DNA of 64,000 nt from Flavihumibacter fluminis (GTDB lineage Bacteria > Bacteroidota > Bacteroidia > Chitinophagales > Chitinophagaceae): positions 248,001 to 312,000 of the forward strand of contig NZ_JAKEVY010000004.1 of NCBI RefSeq assembly GCF_021491375.1, read 5' to 3'. Below the pieces are notes generated by a model that made no database searches, had not been told where the DNA came from, and was given only the letters and a program-made list of their open reading frames with translations. A program made the position numbers and the translations under genes. Below, in pieces: positions 42,089 through 50,768 of the stretch; position 1 is the first letter of the stretch, and every line of letters begins with the position of its first letter.

Positions 42089-42723
42089 TTAATCTTCACC
42101 AGCCGGGCATGTATCGACTCAGCAGCGGTCCGGGCTTTTAGAATATACCAACCGGGCGCCAGATCATCAAGATCCATACTCAGTGTTACGGAAGCTCTTT
42201 TCTCAATCCTGGTTTTCAGCAACTGTCCATTTCCGTTATACAATTCCAGTAAGACTTCCTGTTGGTTCCATTGCTGCGGAATTGCAGCGACCACAGTACG
42301 TTGTACCGGATTGGGATAAAGACGCAGGCGCATGGTTTCAGCTGCTTCCAGGCTTACCTGTTGCGGAGAAGAATATTGGATGGTTCCATCTTTATTGATC
42401 AACCTTAACCTGTAATACAAAAACTTATTTTTATTCGGAAGGAATTTGTCGGTATAGGCATAACTGCACTTTAACCGGGGATCACCTTCCGTAAAATAGA
42501 GTGCCACTTCCTTAAACTCCTCACCATTTACGCTTCTTTCAATTGCGAAATGACTAAAGTTTTGTTCTACTGCTGCAGTCCATTTCAGAACGACCTGGTT
42601 CTTCTCCCATTTGGCCGAAAAATTTTCCAGTCCGATACGATCAGCAGCGCTTACTGCCAGCATTTTAAGTAACAGCATGCCTATCAGCATGAACTGTTTG
42701 TTCAGGGGGTACGACGTTTTCAT
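42085..42723 (-). CDS. Small secreted protein with a T9SS-type C-terminal domain
   Basis: The 212-residue protein has a signal peptide (cleavage near AVSAA). Residues about 30-120 form a beta-sandwich of fibronectin-III-like type (QVVLKWTAAVEQNFSHFAIERS; core FAIERSVNGEEF) that commonly precedes sorting domains. Residues about 130-212 (LRLYPNPVQRTVVAAI to ARLVKIK) are a type A T9SS sorting domain. It therefore consists of almost nothing but the stalk and sorting signal, and could be a surface stub or a partner of the adjacent gene. The stop codon lies within a heptamer repeat. Confidence 0.75.
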   Translation of the reverse strand: MKTSYPLNKQFMLIGMLLLKMLAVSAADRIGLENFSAKWEKNQVVLKWTAAVEQNFSHFAIERSVNGEEFKEVALYFTEGDPRLKCSYAYTDKFLPNKNKFLYYRLRLINKDGTIQYSSPQQVSLEAAETMRLRLYPNPVQRTVVAAIPQQWNQQEVLLELYNGNGQLLKTRIEKRASVTLSMDLDDLAPGWYILKARTAAESIHARLVKIK

Positions 42724-42819
42724 TTTAATGCGTTGGGGTTAACAAATCGGAACCCACAGGCATTGGAACGATCAGGGATGTGTAATTCAGAGGAGTGGAG
42801 AGAAGAATGTAAAACCTTA

Positions 42820-43908
42820 CTACAACTGTGAAGACCGGATGGTCAGCATAGTGAACTTTTTATCATCAGATTGTACTTCTATTTTGTAGGAGCCTGCTGC
42901 CAGATCTCCGATTTCAACCAACAATTGCTGGGGAGCTTTTTCTTCAATAATTTTTCTTCTTAATTCCCCTTTCTGGTTATAGATATTTATTACAACTTTC
43001 TTTTGCACCATTTCATCCGGAATAAACACCAACAGATCATTGGAAAGCTGTACCTTTTTTAAAGTTTTAACCTTGCTGGTATCCTGCACAACTACAACTG
43101 TTTCATCTCCTATCCACTCCGGTAACATGTCGATTTTTTTTACCAGGGAAGCAAAGTGAACAGCGTTTCCAGCCTGACTAACTGGAACAGATTCCGTCAG
43201 CAAAAGGTTATAAACGGAGCGACCTTTATAGGGACTACCTTTACTGTTTACACCCATTTTTATTCTAAAGCCACTTACATCCTGGTTAGCAAATACTACC
43301 GGTGTAGCATTTACTGACAATGTTTCATCTTCATTACTCCATTTATACTGAGCTCGGAAAGCATCTCCGCTCCTGGCTAACATAATATTTTTCGAATCCC
43401 GGTTTACCCATACCCGACCATTTTTACCGATAGCACATTCGGCGAACGCCTGTGCATCTTCTAGTCCTTTTAAACCGGAGAGAGAAGCAGCAAGTGCTGG
43501 AAAAATGTATTTACCCTCCGTATTAGTAGCAGGATCATGCGGTACAAACTCAAAACTGAAACTTACAGACGCTGCACCAATGGTTTGCTGATGTTCCACT
43601 ACAGGTTCAAATGCCGCCAGCTGATTACTTTCCTCCTGATCAATTGATTGCAACTCAACTCCTTCCGACATAGCCTCTACCCGAACTACACAATCTGTCA
43701 GTGGCTGGCCATTGGAAGCTGAAATAACGCCAGTAAACTTATAAGCAGATCCTACCTGACCGGCTTGACCTTCGATCAAAACAGGATGATGAAAATACAA
43801 AGGAGTTGTTGCCTGGGGTGATTGGGCCTGAGAGGTACCAACCAATAAAAACAGGCTGCTGTATAGAATTGTCAATGCGGGTAACATCGACGGGTACGTT
43901 CTTTTCAT
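42820..43908 (-). CDS. Secreted beta-rich protein with a sorting-domain-like C-terminus
   Basis: The 362-residue protein starts at ATG 43908 (TTG 43914 is less likely) with a signal peptide (cleavage near TSQAQ). Residues about 50-200 are beta-rich with an internal FTGVISASNGQPLTDCVVRV stretch (core NGQPLTDCVVRV). The last about 80 residues (LVFIPDEMVQKKVVINIYNQKGELRRK onward; core VVINIYNQKGELRR) resemble a T9SS sorting domain but lack the usual YPNP opening, so assignment is tentative. It lies 96 bp upstream of the other T9SS-like gene on the same strand. Confidence 0.6.
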   Translation of the reverse strand: MKRTYPSMLPALTILYSSLFLLVGTSQAQSPQATTPLYFHHPVLIEGQAGQVGSAYKFTGVISASNGQPLTDCVVRVEAMSEGVELQSIDQEESNQLAAFEPVVEHQQTIGAASVSFSFEFVPHDPATNTEGKYIFPALAASLSGLKGLEDAQAFAECAIGKNGRVWVNRDSKNIMLARSGDAFRAQYKWSNEDETLSVNATPVVFANQDVSGFRIKMGVNSKGSPYKGRSVYNLLLTESVPVSQAGNAVHFASLVKKIDMLPEWIGDETVVVVQDTSKVKTLKKVQLSNDLLVFIPDEMVQKKVVINIYNQKGELRRKIIEEKAPQQLLVEIGDLAAGSYKIEVQSDDKKFTMLTIRSSQL

Positions 43909-44066
43909 GATCAACTATGGGTGGATTATCAAAATGCCCATAGGTACTGGATAACAGCCATTCAGCAGGATTGGATCATGTCAGACGCAGAACAAAGATT
44001 GCATCCCTTTTTGACATATGCAAGGGCTTGGGAAAATTATTTCGACGAATGGAACAATAAGAGGAA

Positions 44067-44115
44067 TTGAGACGTCAGATGTGAGACGTGAGATGTGAGA
44101 TGTGAGATGTGAGAC
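44067..44115. repeat. Heptamer array, seven units (GTGAGAY)
   Basis: Units on the plus strand: TTGAGAC, GTCAGAT, then five perfect units GTGAGAC, GTGAGAT, GTGAGAT, GTGAGAT, GTGAGAC. The array is exactly 49 bp. Together with the array at 44206-44233 it forms an inverted repeat flanking a hairpin, downstream of atpA. Confidence 0.9.
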
Positions 44116-44123
44116 CTGCAAAG

Positions 44124-44159
44124 CAAAAGGGGATGTATCAGTCGATACACCCCCTTTTG
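44124..44159. terminator. Strong hairpin downstream of atpA, probable end of the atp transcript
   Basis: Fifteen base pairs and one A-C mismatch form between 44124-44139 and 44144-44159, with loop AGTC. The ends of the stem are AAAAGGGG/CCCCTTTT, so U residues lie within the distal arm rather than in a separate tract. It lies about 80 bp past the atpA stop codon on the minus strand. Confidence 0.65.
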
Positions 44160-44170
44160 GAAATATTAAT

Positions 44171-44233
44171 TAAGAAGTGTGAAGTATGAAATAACGGGCA
44201 TTCCCGTCTCACATCTCACATCTGACGTCTCAC
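44171..44233. repeat. Heptamer-periodic segment next to the atpA stop codon
   Basis: Four units on the plus strand at 44206-44233 (GTCTCAC, ATCTCAC, ATCTGAC, GTCTCAC) end 3 bp before the atpA stop codon. A more degenerate 7-bp pattern precedes them at 44171-44195 (TAAGAAG, TGTGAAG, TATGAAA). The four-unit block is the reverse complement of part of the 44067-44115 array, including the GTCAGAT variant. Confidence 0.8.
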
Positions 44234-44236
44234 TTC

Positions 44237-45814
44237 TTATTTCATCTGCGCTGCAATTCCCTTCGCCAGTTCCACCATCTTGTTCAGGCCATCCTCAGGC
44301 AATCCGCCCTTCTTGAATTCAGCCAGTACATTCGGCAGTTTGGCTTCCATCTCATGGAGGAACTGCTCTTCAAACTCTTTTACTTTATTTACAGGCACAT
44401 CCCGCAGCAGACCTTGTGTACCAAGATAAATAATCGCTACCTGCTTCTCAACTGAGAATGGAGCAAACTGGGGCTGCTTCAGGATCTCCACGTTACGGGC
44501 ACCTTTATCCAGTACCAGTTTGGTAGCCGGGTCCAGATCACCACCGAATTTGGAGAACGCTTCCATCTCACGATACAGTGCCTGGTCCAGTTTCAGGGTA
44601 CCAGCAACTTTTTTCATGGATTTAATCTGCGCATTACCACCCACACGGCTAACCGAAATACCTACGTTGATCGCCGGACGAATACCAGCGTTGAACAGGT
44701 TACCTTCCAGGAAGATCTGACCGTCGGTAATTGAAATTACGTTCGTAGGAATATAGGCAGATACGTCACCCGCCTGTGTTTCAATGATTGGCAGAGCAGT
44801 CAGGGAACCACCACCTTTTACCAGGTGTTTGATGCTTTCAGGCAGATCATTCATATTACGGGCAACCTCATCTTTTCCGATGATTTTTGCTGCACGCTCC
44901 AGCAAGCGGCTGTGCAGATAGAATACGTCACCAGGATATGCTTCACGACCAGGAGGACGACGAAGCAGCAGGGACACCTCACGATAAGCTACCGCCTGCT
45001 TGGACAGATCATCATAAATGATCAGGGCAGGACGACCGGTATCACGGAAGAATTCTCCGATAGCTGCGCCAGCAAAAGGAGCATAGAACTGCTGAGGAGC
45101 AGGGTCAGATGCAGAAGCTGCTACGATGGTAGTGTACTGCATCGCACCATTTTCTTCGAGGGTCTTCATCACGCCTGCAATGGTAGAAGCTTTCTGACCA
45201 ATCGCAACGTATATACAATAAACGGGTTTGCCCGCATCGAAAAATTCTTTTTGATTGATGATGGTGTCAATCGCGATAGCAGTTTTACCTGTCTGACGGT
45301 CACCAATGATCAATTCCCGCTGACCACGACCAATCGGAATCATCGCGTCAATTGCTTTGATACCGGTCTGAAGCGGTTCTTTTACCGGCTCACGGAAAAT
45401 TACACCCGGCGCTTTACGCTCCAGTGGCATTTCATAGAGGTCTCCGGTAACCGGACCTTTACCGTCGATCGGCTGGCCCAGGGTATTGATAACACGACCC
45501 ACCAATCCATCACCTACTTTAATGGAAGCGATCTGGCCGGTTCTTTTTACTTTATCACCTTCTTTGATTTCGGATGACTCACCCATCAATACTACACCCA
45601 CATTATCTTCTTCCAGGTTCAGGGCGATTGCTTTCACTCCGTTGGCAAATTCAACCAGCTCACCTGCGCGCACGTTGCTCAGTCCGTATACACGGGCGAT
45701 ACCATCACCCACCTGCAAAACGGTACCCACTTCTTCCAGGTCGGCAGAAGCGTTGAAGTTGCTCAGCTGCTGGCGCAGTATCGCTGATATTTCATCTGGT
45801 TTAATGTCTACCAT
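44237..45814 (-). CDS. atpA: ATP synthase F1 subunit alpha
   Basis: The 525-residue alpha subunit of the F1 hexamer carries a non-catalytic nucleotide site: Walker A GDRQTGKT, followed by [21 protein letters not shown] (core [10 protein letters not shown]). The N-terminal beta-barrel and C-terminal helical domain are complete, and the length is normal. It starts 26 bp after atpH and is the last atp gene here. atpG, which often follows atpA, is absent; the next 320 bp hold heptamer arrays and a hairpin. Confidence 0.98.
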   Translation of the reverse strand: MVDIKPDEISAILRQQLSNFNASADLEEVGTVLQVGDGIARVYGLSNVRAGELVEFANGVKAIALNLEEDNVGVVLMGESSEIKEGDKVKRTGQIASIKVGDGLVGRVINTLGQPIDGKGPVTGDLYEMPLERKAPGVIFREPVKEPLQTGIKAIDAMIPIGRGQRELIIGDRQTGKTAIAIDTIINQKEFFDAGKPVYCIYVAIGQKASTIAGVMKTLEENGAMQYTTIVAASASDPAPQQFYAPFAGAAIGEFFRDTGRPALIIYDDLSKQAVAYREVSLLLRRPPGREAYPGDVFYLHSRLLERAAKIIGKDEVARNMNDLPESIKHLVKGGGSLTALPIIETQAGDVSAYIPTNVISITDGQIFLEGNLFNAGIRPAINVGISVSRVGGNAQIKSMKKVAGTLKLDQALYREMEAFSKFGGDLDPATKLVLDKGARNVEILKQPQFAPFSVEKQVAIIYLGTQGLLRDVPVNKVKEFEEQFLHEMEAKLPNVLAEFKKGGLPEDGLNKMVELAKGIAAQMK

Positions 45815-45840
45815 ATAACTTTATTTAGACGTTTGTTTTG

Positions 45841-46404
45841 TTATCTGATTTTCTGAATATACATGTTCTCAACGAACTGCTTTTTGATTGCCTGCAAATC
45901 ATTCCGGATGCTGGCATCATACAGCTTATCACCGATTTGAGCTAGAAAGCCACCAAGTATGGATTCATCCAGCTTTTCTTTAACCTCAAAAGTATTGGCA
46001 CTGTATTCCGGCATCTTTTTAAAATTGTCAACGATGCTTGCTTTCACCTCATCGGAAACAGCAACCGCCGTAGTCAGTTCCAGAATTTCAATTCCTTTCA
46101 TCTTACGATATGCTGCATTGAATGCGTCCAGAATTTCAGGAAGTACAATTTCGCGGCCTTTTTCGAACAATAAGCTGAAGAACATACTGGTAAGCTGACT
46201 TACTTTTCCTTCAAATATTGCTGAGAAAATAGCCTGTTTTTTATCCTGACGAATAATCGGACTTTTCAGGACAAGATCCAACTCACCAGTTGTAGCAACC
46301 TTCAGCAGATCTACATCCTTCTTAACAGTTTCCACCTGGTTGGTTTCAACTGCAATGTCCATCAGGGCTTTTGCGTATCTTCTGGCAACACGTGTATTGC
46401 GCAT
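45841..46404 (-). CDS. atpH: ATP synthase F1 subunit delta
   Basis: The 187-residue protein has the N-terminal helical bundle (RVARRYAKALMDIA) and the C-terminal part with ESILGGFLAQIGDKLYDASIRNDL (core GGFLAQIGDKLYDASI), both typical of the delta/OSCP subunit that links the F1 head to the peripheral stalk. The length is normal. It lies between atpF (54-bp gap) and atpA in the canonical order. Confidence 0.95.
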   Translation of the reverse strand: MRNTRVARRYAKALMDIAVETNQVETVKKDVDLLKVATTGELDLVLKSPIIRQDKKQAIFSAIFEGKVSQLTSMFFSLLFEKGREIVLPEILDAFNAAYRKMKGIEILELTTAVAVSDEVKASIVDNFKKMPEYSANTFEVKEKLDESILGGFLAQIGDKLYDASIRNDLQAIKKQFVENMYIQKIR

Positions 46405-46458
46405 AATTTATTTTTTCAAATTGTATTCCTTGATTCCTAAACTCAGTGGAATGCTGAC

Positions 46459-46962
46459 TTAATTACGTGATGCAGTTCCCAGCTCATTAGCGAGACTGCG
46501 GATATAATTTTCCTGCTCAGTTTTGGAAGCCAGTTCACGGCGAATAACCTTCTCCGTTACTTCGATTACCATATTACCGATTACATTCTTGACATCCGTA
46601 AGCGCTGCATTCTTCTGCTGCTCTATGGTAGCCTGGGCATCTGCCATTATTTTAGATGCTTCCACCTTGGCCTGCTCTTTCGCTTCGTTTACGATTTTAT
46701 CTTTCAGTTCCTTCGCTTCTTTCAGCAACTGTGAACGTTCTTCACGGGCTTTGGCCATCAGCACTTCATTTTCGTTCTTCATCTGGGCCATTTCCAGCTT
46801 CACTTTTTCAGCGGTCGCAATGGAATCAGCGATATTTTTTTCTCTTTCAGAAAGAGAGGAAATGATGGGCTTCCAGGCAAATTTCTTCAGAATGAAGAAA
46901 ACAATCAGGAAAGCTACCAGGGTCCAAACGAAATAACCTAAAGCAGGCAGTAATAATTCCAT
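46459..46962 (-). CDS. atpF: ATP synthase F0 subunit b
   Basis: The 167-residue protein has one N-terminal transmembrane helix (YFVWTLVAFLIVFFILKKF), then a long charged coiled coil (about residues 30-150) that forms the peripheral stalk. The order and length match the family. The 139-bp gap to atpE upstream is unusually long for this operon and contains the stem-loop at 47049-47089 and the heptamer array at 47002-47043. Confidence 0.95.
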   Translation of the reverse strand: MELLLPALGYFVWTLVAFLIVFFILKKFAWKPIISSLSEREKNIADSIATAEKVKLEMAQMKNENEVLMAKAREERSQLLKEAKELKDKIVNEAKEQAKVEASKIMADAQATIEQQKNAALTDVKNVIGNMVIEVTEKVIRRELASKTEQENYIRSLANELGTASRN

Positions 46963-47001
46963 TTTATTAAATTAAAAGGTCAATTTATTTTCTTTTTTTA
47001 C

Positions 47002-47043
47002 ATCTCACGTCTCACATCTCACGTCTCACATCTCACGTCTCAC
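47002..47043. repeat. Heptamer array, six perfect alternating units between atpE and atpF
   Basis: On the plus strand six units alternate exactly: ATCTCAC, GTCTCAC, ATCTCAC, GTCTCAC, ATCTCAC, GTCTCAC (42 bp). On the minus strand, the direction of the operon, they read GTGAGAC/GTGAGAT. They would be part of the polycistronic mRNA. Confidence 0.92.
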
Positions 47044-47048
47044 TTTAA

Positions 47049-47089
47049 AATTGGCTGGTCCTCGGCCCTTTGCTCCGGACCAGCTAATT
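47049..47089 (-). ncRNA. Intercistronic stem-loop between atpE and atpF
   Basis: Arms at 47049-47061 and 47077-47089 pair over 13 bp, with one mismatch (A-C on the transcript; G-U if read on the plus strand), and a 15-base loop. On the minus strand it begins 12 bp after the atpE stop codon and is followed by TTTAAAG rather than a long U-tract. It may be a partial terminator or an mRNA-stabilising element that raises subunit c output. It is a regulatory RNA structure, not a separate RNA gene. Confidence 0.55.
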
Positions 47090-47101
47090 TTTTTGCGTGG
47101 A

Positions 47102-47386
<285 letters not shown>

Positions 47387-47396
47387 TCAAATCAGT

Positions 47397-48497
47397 TTAG
47401 TGTGCTTTTGCCGCTTCATGTCCATGAGCTTCCTCGTGGTGATGTTCACCTTCCATTGCCTGACCAATAAAAACGGCAGTTAGGTTGGTGAAGATAAATG
47501 CCTGGATAAAGGCAACCAGTAATTCAATCACATAAATAAATACAGAAAACGCGATGGATACGGGAGAGAAGCCCCATCCAGCCACTGTACTCATTTGTCC
47601 AAATATGAAGATCAGGGATACAAAACTCAGGATTACAATGTGACCAGCCGTCATGTTGGCAAAAAGACGTATGATCAAGGCAGCGGGTTTGATAAATACA
47701 CCCAACAGTTCCACTGGTATAAGGATTAGCTTCACCAGGAAGGGTACACCCGGAGGCCAGAAGATATGTCCCCAGAAATGACCATTGGTGCTGAACATAA
47801 TTACGATGAAGGAAACCAAACCAAGCAGCATGGTGAAAGCAATATTACCGGTTACGTTAGCAGCACCGGGCAATAAGCCAAACAGGTTATTGATAAGAAT
47901 GAAGAAGAATACAGTCAGCAGGTAGGGCAGGTACTTCTGGTATTTATGTCCCAGGTTGGGTTTTGCCACCTCATCTCTTACAAAGGTAATCACTGGCTCT
48001 ACCGCATTCTGCAATCCACTGGGTGCTTTGTTCGCACCATTGGCAGCATATTTTTTTGCGATGCTGGTCATAATAAGCACCAGTGTAATTACTGCCAGTA
48101 ACATCTGAACCACGTTTTTGGTCATGGAAAAATCGTAGACCTTAACGGATGCATCCACATTTCCGCTGGCATCAACCGGCACGATATGATCATGATCCAG
48201 TTTATACCCCTCATGTATGGTTTCACCGTGGTGAAATTTGGAGGAAGAAAATATGCTGAGTCCGCGTTGCGGAGAATATACAACAATAGGAAGCGGCAGG
48301 GTTACATGTGTTTCTCCAATTGTGAAAAAATGCCATTCGTGTGAGTCAGCAATGTGATGCAGGATGGCTTTACCGGCGTCAAATTTTTCAGCTTTCCCGT
48401 TGCCACCGCCCTCATTGGCCAGAACAGCGGTTCCGAAACATACCAAAAATGCGCTGAAAGTCGCTACCAGTAAAGATTTGACGCTTTTCCTTGCCAT
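47397..48497 (-). CDS. atpB: ATP synthase F0 subunit a
   Basis: The 366-residue protein is longer than the E. coli subunit because of an N-terminal signal-like segment (cleavage near AVLANEG) and a periplasmic domain of about 100 residues, as is usual in Bacteroidota. The C-terminal half holds the helices with the essential Arg in PAALIIRLFANMTAGHI, and the tail is His-rich (GEHHHEEAHGHE). It opens the atpBEFHA operon. The -7 element lies 19 bp before the ATG. Confidence 0.96.
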   Translation of the reverse strand: MARKSVKSLLVATFSAFLVCFGTAVLANEGGGNGKAEKFDAGKAILHHIADSHEWHFFTIGETHVTLPLPIVVYSPQRGLSIFSSSKFHHGETIHEGYKLDHDHIVPVDASGNVDASVKVYDFSMTKNVVQMLLAVITLVLIMTSIAKKYAANGANKAPSGLQNAVEPVITFVRDEVAKPNLGHKYQKYLPYLLTVFFFILINNLFGLLPGAANVTGNIAFTMLLGLVSFIVIMFSTNGHFWGHIFWPPGVPFLVKLILIPVELLGVFIKPAALIIRLFANMTAGHIVILSFVSLIFIFGQMSTVAGWGFSPVSIAFSVFIYVIELLVAFIQAFIFTNLTAVFIGQAMEGEHHHEEAHGHEAAKAH

Positions 48498-48516
48498 GCC
48501 GTTTCAAAATTTTGCG

Positions 48517-48524
48517 CAAAGATA
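48517..48524 (-). promoter_or_regulatory. Predicted -7 element of the atp operon
   Basis: The minus strand reads TATCTTTGCGC, with a perfect TAnnTTTG at 48517-48524, 19 bp before the atpB ATG. The -33 position falls at the edge of the heptamer-periodic segment 48539-48580; no clear TTTG is seen there. Confidence 0.55.
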
Positions 48525-48538
48525 GGGAGGAAGGGGGA

Positions 48539-48580
48539 ATTATGAAGTAAGAATTATGAACTATGAACTATGAAGTTTAA
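48539..48580. repeat. Heptamer-periodic array upstream of atpB (ANTATGA type)
   Basis: Successive 7-bp units: ATTATGA, AGTAAGA, ATTATGA, ACTATGA, ACTATGA, AGTTTAA. The period is the same as in the GTGAGAY arrays, but the unit differs. It lies at the -33 region of the atp promoter and beyond. Confidence 0.75.
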
Positions 48581-48585
48581 GGACT

Positions 48586-48672
48586 AGGGGGCAGACGGGG
48601 GGCAGGGAACAGGAGGCGGCGGAAAGGAAGACAGGATACGCGAGACGGCGGAAACAGGAGACGGGAAACAGC
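48586..48672. repeat. Purine-rich array with approximate 7-bp period
   Basis: Read in steps of 7 from 48586, units such as AGACGGG, GAACAGG, GGAAAGG, GAGACGG, AGGAGAC, GGGAAAC recur with drift. It directly follows the ATTATGA array. No open frame of biological appearance is seen in either strand. Confidence 0.55.
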
Positions 48673-48707
48673 AGCAACCGGTAAAATAGATAATAAGGAT
48701 TCATTTA

Positions 48708-48737
48708 GGGGCATTCCAGTAAGGAAGGGAGTGCCCC
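48708..48737. terminator. Hairpin in the atpB/ABC-exporter spacer
   Basis: GGGGCATTCC (48708-48717) pairs with GGAGTGCCCC (48728-48737) over 10 bp with one G-T position and a 10-base loop. No U-tract follows on the minus strand, so its role as terminator of the ABC exporter transcript is uncertain. Confidence 0.4.
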
Positions 48738-48842
48738 GATTTAATATATAAATTATTGAATATCAAAAACTTAAAATCAATAACCATCCAACATACCACA
48801 TCTCCAACTTCCAAAAAATTGGAACCGCAGATTTATTTCGCA

Positions 48843-48988
48843 GGTTTTGTTTCCATCCTCCTCCCGTCTCCCGTCTCCATCGCCTCCATTCTCCCTCCTC
48901 CATTCTCCTTTGTCTCCCGTTCCATTCCCCCATCTTCCTTTCTTCCATTCTCCTTTCTTCCATTCTCCTTTGTCTCCTCTTCCCTACC
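48843..48988. repeat. Pyrimidine-rich tandem array downstream of the ABC exporter gene
   Basis: On the plus strand the 146 bp are almost pure pyrimidine. CCGTCTC is repeated twice in tandem, CATTCTC recurs 14 bp apart, and a 15-bp unit TTTCTTCCATTCTCC occurs twice in tandem. GTCTCCC units resemble the GTCTCAC heptamer of the atp arrays. The array runs up to and over the stop codon of the ABC exporter gene at 48984. Confidence 0.75.
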
Positions 48989-50756
48989 CCTTTTCAAACT
49001 GCGACTCATACAAACTGTGGTAATAGCCCTTCCGCTCCAGCAATTCTTCATGAGAACCAATTTCCCGGATCTCCCCTTTATCCAATACAATGATCTTATC
49101 TGCCTTGCGGATCGTACTGAGGCGGTGCGCAATTACAATCGCCGTACGGCCCGATATCAGGTTTTCAATCGCCTGCTGAATCAATTGCTCACTTTCCGTA
49201 TCCACGCTGGAAGTGGCTTCATCGAGGATCAAAATGCTTGGATCATATAAAAGTGCCCGGATAAAAGACAAAATCTGCCGCTGACCTAATGACAACGTTG
49301 CACCCCGCTCCATCACTTTATAATCATAACCGCCGGGTAGTGACTCTATGAATTCATGCACCCCGATCATTTTAGCAGCACGTTCAACCTGCTCGCGACT
49401 GATGGCTGGATTGCGAAGAGTAATGTTTTCAAGTACCGATCCGGAAAAAAGAAAAACATCCTGAAGCACCACACCGGTTTGCCGTCTCAATGCTTCCAAC
49501 CGGTATTCCTCCACCTCTACTCCATCAATCCTGATACTGCCTTTATTGATATGATACAAGCGGTTCAGGAGGCTAATGATCGAAGTCTTGCCACTACCTG
49601 TATGCCCCACCAGGGCTACTGTTTCGCCAGGTTCCACCGTGAAATTCAGATCCTTTAATACATACTGCTCATCCTTGTAAGCAAACCAGACATGGTCAAA
49701 TTCTATTTTACCCGCCACTTTATCCGGTGCAAAGCTTCCTTCGGTCTGGATATAATCTTCATTGTCCAGTACCTTAAATACCCGTTCACTGGCCACCATG
49801 CCCATCTGCAACACATTGAATTTATCTGCTATCACCCGAAGCGGACGAAACAGCAGGTTCAAAAACAATATGAAAGAGATCATTTTACCTGCCATCTCAG
49901 CCCCCTGCTCGGGTGGCAGTTGCAACGCATGACTCGCCGCCCACCAAACCAGCAGTCCGGTGGAGACTGCCAGTACAATTTCAACCACCGGGAAAAAGAC
50001 CGAATAGGCAAAAATCGCATTGATATTGGCGTTCCGGTGTTCTTTATTGATTTTTTTAAACTTGTCAAACTCCCTTTCCTCCGCCGCAAACGTCTGCACC
50101 ACCTGGATCCCCGTCAAATGCTCCTGTACAAAGGCATTCAACGCCGCCACTGCATTCCGCACCCGGATAAAAGACCGGTTTACACTTTCCTTAAAAATAT
50201 AGGTTGCCAGAATCAGGAATGGAAAAGGCGCCAGGCTGATCAGGGCCAGTTTCCAGTCGACCCAGAACATGACAAATAATATTGATAAAATGGAAAGGAA
50301 ATCAGCAATGATGGGAATCAGTCCGTCTGAAAAAACTTCATTTACCGATTCGATATCATTGATCGTACGAGTGGTAAGTGTACCAATGGGTGTTGCGTCA
50401 AATTGGGAGAGATTCAATCCCACTACCTTATTGAAAACACGCACCCGCAGGTTTTTCACCACCGTTTGTCCAAGCCAGGAAGTAGTGAATGTAAAAAAGA
50501 AACGGAACAGGGTCTCCACGAGGAGCAATCCGAATTGAATCAAGGTGATTCGGATTACCCAATCGAGCATCCCGTTCCGTATGTAATTATTTACTGTGAT
50601 CTGGATCAGCCAGGGTCTCACCGGTGTTAGTAAGGCCAGCAAGATTGCCAAACCCAGTGATAACATCACTTTTTTCCGATAAGGTGCGGCAAGGCTGAAT
50701 ACCCTTCTCAACAATGTCCAGTCAAATATCTTCTTATTGCCAGAGGTCGATGACAT
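48984..50756 (-). CDS. ABC exporter, fused membrane and ATPase domains (half-transporter)
   Basis: The 590-residue protein has six transmembrane helices (about residues 25-310, including the family pattern FDATPIGTLTTRTINDIESV) and a C-terminal ATPase: Walker A GHTGSGKTS, signature LSLGQRQ, Walker B ILILDEATSSVD, switch His in IAHRLS. It would act as a dimer, exporting lipids, peptides or drugs (MsbA/LmrA-like). The signature has LSLGQ instead of LSGGQ, seen in some family members. The start lies 4 bp after a TATCTTTG element, so the mRNA may be leaderless. Confidence 0.92.
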   Translation of the reverse strand: MSSTSGNKKIFDWTLLRRVFSLAAPYRKKVMLSLGLAILLALLTPVRPWLIQITVNNYIRNGMLDWVIRITLIQFGLLLVETLFRFFFTFTTSWLGQTVVKNLRVRVFNKVVGLNLSQFDATPIGTLTTRTINDIESVNEVFSDGLIPIIADFLSILSILFVMFWVDWKLALISLAPFPFLILATYIFKESVNRSFIRVRNAVAALNAFVQEHLTGIQVVQTFAAEEREFDKFKKINKEHRNANINAIFAYSVFFPVVEIVLAVSTGLLVWWAASHALQLPPEQGAEMAGKMISFILFLNLLFRPLRVIADKFNVLQMGMVASERVFKVLDNEDYIQTEGSFAPDKVAGKIEFDHVWFAYKDEQYVLKDLNFTVEPGETVALVGHTGSGKTSIISLLNRLYHINKGSIRIDGVEVEEYRLEALRRQTGVVLQDVFLFSGSVLENITLRNPAISREQVERAAKMIGVHEFIESLPGGYDYKVMERGATLSLGQRQILSFIRALLYDPSILILDEATSSVDTESEQLIQQAIENLISGRTAIVIAHRLSTIRKADKIIVLDKGEIREIGSHEELLERKGYYHSLYESQFEKG

Positions 50757-50760
50757 GGCG

Positions 50761-50768
50761 CAAAGATA
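50761..50768 (-). promoter_or_regulatory. Predicted -7 element of the ABC exporter gene
   Basis: The minus strand reads TATCTTTGCGCC followed at once by ATG (50756), a perfect TAnnTTTG 4 bp from the start codon. It abuts the stop codon of the upstream gene on the same strand. Confidence 0.55.

Noticed and set aside
44825-45577. A 250-residue plus-strand frame inside atpA
   Set aside because: It is an antisense shadow of the highly conserved atpA, with no start signal or family resemblance.
42054-47043. Tandem repeats as a CRISPR array
   Set aside because: Units are 7 bp and directly adjacent, with no spacers and no cas genes nearby.
48756-49250. Open frames in the pyrimidine-rich array (both strands) as genes
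   Set aside because: Their translations are low-complexity (Ser/Pro/Phe or Glu/Arg/Met runs) and arise from the repeat; the plus-strand frame also overlaps the ABC exporter gene.
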